Below, in pieces: positions 13,647 to 14,584 of a DNA stretch of 14,584 bases (positions are counted from its first letter, which is position 1; each line of letters begins with the position of its first letter). The stretch is from the NCBI GenBank assembly GCA_041675865.1, contig JBAYTA010000044.1:1-14584 (forward strand). The letters are read 5' to 3'. The position numbers and the translations under genes were made by a program. A model generated the notes under the pieces. The model searched no databases. It saw only the letters and a list, made by a program, of their open reading frames with translations, and was not told where the DNA came from. The stretch is from DUVT01 sp041675865 (GTDB lineage: Bacteria; Bacillota_I; Bacilli_A; ML615J-28; CAG-698).

Positions 13647-14584
13647 TATTTCCCTCCTAATTTATATTTACTTTTAACTAATTCCTTTAATTTGTCATTA
13701 TCAGAAAGATAAGGAAGTAAAATATTTGTTCCAGTATTTAACTCATTAAAGTTGTTTGCAGTCTCAATAGCATTAGCATTTCTTGCCCAAGAACGTCTAG
13801 CAACTCCGCTCATTACATCCCAAGGAATTGCAGTCTTTAAGATTTTATCAACTCTTGAGGAGCCATCTAATACCATTCCAAAACCACCATTTATGGATTT
13901 ACCAATTCCAACACCACCACCATTATGTAGAGCAACATAAGTCATACCTCTTGTTGCATTACCTGCATAAACTAAAGTTGCAATGTCTGCCATAATATTA
14001 GAACCATCTTTTATATTTGATGTTTCTCTAAATGGTGAATCAGTGCCTCCAGTATCATGATGGTCCCTACCTAACATAATTGGTCCACATTTACCAACTC
14101 TTACTAATTCATTAAATTTAAGAGCAATATTAAGTCTTCCAATTGCATCTTGGTAAAGAATTCTTGCCTTAGTTCCTACAACTAATTTATTTGCTTTTGC
14201 ATCTTTAATCCAGTTGTAGTTATCTAAATCTTGAAATCTTCTATTCTTATCAATAGTACTCATTGCAACTCTATCAGTAAGATCTAAATCTTCTTCTTTC
14301 CCACTTAAACAAACCCATCTAAATGGACCATAACCATAATCAAACAATACAGGACCCATTATATCTTCTACATAAGAAGGGTAAATAAATCCATCTATTG
14401 GATTATCTCCATTAAGACAAACTTCCTTAACTCCAGCATCATAAATTGCTTTAAGGAATGAATTCCCATAATCAAAGAAATATGTGTTTCTATTTACTAA
14501 TTCTTTTATTACTTGAAAATGTCTTCTTAACGATATATCTACTAAGTTTTCAAACTTTGATTTATCATTTTTTAAAAGTTCAGT
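13646..14584 (-). CDS. hutU: Urocanate hydratase, C-terminal part (5' end cut by window edge)
   Basis: The last 312 residues are visible, and the frame stays open to the right edge. Urocanase adds water to urocanate, with tightly bound NAD+, to give imidazolonepropionate, the second step of histidine degradation. Seen: FDYGNSF (visible residues 37-43), GPVLFDYGYGPFRWVCLSG (77-95), LGRDHHDTGGTDSPFRETSN (from 171), and LHNGGGVGIGKSINGGFG, followed by MVLDGS and GVARRSWARN. These match the longer urocanase clade of about 670 residues found in many anaerobes and Bacteroidetes. They differ from the Pseudomonas/Bacillus clade, whose DHLDCGS site reads DHHDTGG here. Methionine at 14359 is internal, because homology continues upstream of it. 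The stop overlaps the hutI start by one base. hutH and the formimidoyltransferase may lie beyond the edge. Confidence 0.95.
   Translation of the reverse strand, partial: TELLKNDKSKFENLVDISLRRHFQVIKELVNRNTYFFDYGNSFLKAIYDAGVKEVCLNGDNPIDGFIYPSYVEDIMGPVLFDYGYGPFRWVCLSGKEEDLDLTDRVAMSTIDKNRRFQDLDNYNWIKDAKANKLVVGTKARILYQDAIGRLNIALKFNELVRVGKCGPIMLGRDHHDTGGTDSPFRETSNIKDGSNIMADIATLVYAGNATRGMTYVALHNGGGVGIGKSINGGFGMVLDGSSRVDKILKTAIPWDVMSGVARRSWARNANAIETANNFNELNTGTNILLPYLSDNDKLKELVKSKYKLGGK

Noticed and set aside
13752..13940. 62-codon open frame on the plus strand
   Set aside because: Antisense to the most conserved part of urocanase and lacking a ribosome site.
13646..14359. A 237-residue short urocanase starting at the Met at 14359
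   Set aside because: The frame is open to the right edge, and the 75 residues before this Met match urocanase (FDYG, CLNGDNP), so the Met is internal and the gene is simply cut by the window.

Overview
This is a compact, strongly AT-rich stretch in which all thirteen recognisable genes lie on the minus strand, so transcription runs from the right edge to the left edge. The style is that of a low-GC Firmicute or Mollicutes-related lineage: short intergenic gaps, strong GGAGG-type ribosome sites, TATAAT promoters and short U-tailed hairpin terminators. Roughly 29 Trp codons are read as TGG. All twelve stop codons that can be seen are TAA or TAG, never TGA. The code is therefore probably the standard bacterial one and not the Mycoplasma/Spiroplasma code. 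A PdaA-like deacetylase and secreted glycosidases argue for a cell with an envelope to remodel. A member of class Bacilli near the Haloplasma/Izemoplasma/Erysipelotrichia part of the tree would fit, but this is inference and I cannot name a genus.

Layout in transcription order, right to left. (1) 14584-11724: a histidine-degradation operon, hutU (urocanase, 5' part cut by the window edge), hutI (imidazolonepropionase, sharing one base with the hutU stop) and a formimidoyl-THF cyclodeaminase, closed by a good terminator. It turns urocanate into formiminoglutamate and, with a transferase not seen here, feeds one-carbon units to the folate pool. (2) 11595-11173: a 140-residue protein of unknown function with its own promoter and terminator. 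(3) 11026-10322: a HAD-superfamily phosphatase with its own promoter. (4) 10226-8979: a pyrophosphate-dependent 6-phosphofructokinase, with a promoter set among short inverted repeats. (5) 8820-8665: a 51-residue zinc-ribbon protein with a strong promoter, ribosome site and terminator. (6) 8571-5398: an envelope operon of cardiolipin synthase, a YihY/BrkB-family membrane protein and a PdaA-like polysaccharide deacetylase, ended by a terminator. (7) 5289-1443: two tandem paralogous secreted proteins of the phosphodiester glycosidase (NAGPA/DUF2233) family, each with an extended -10 promoter, the second ended by a terminator. (8) 1331 to the left edge: an RlmD/TrmA-family rRNA (uracil-5)-methyltransferase lacking all the iron-sulfur cysteines, cut just before its C-terminus.

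The most coherent theme is the cell envelope (items 6 and 7): phospholipid synthesis, glycan deacetylation and two exported enzymes predicted to cleave sugar-1-phosphodiester bonds. No mobile element, CRISPR array, tRNA or rRNA was seen. No gap between genes exceeds about 160 bases. I found no sign of a clearly new multi-gene system; the paralogous secreted pair with unassigned C-terminal domains and the orphan 140-residue protein are the least explained parts.
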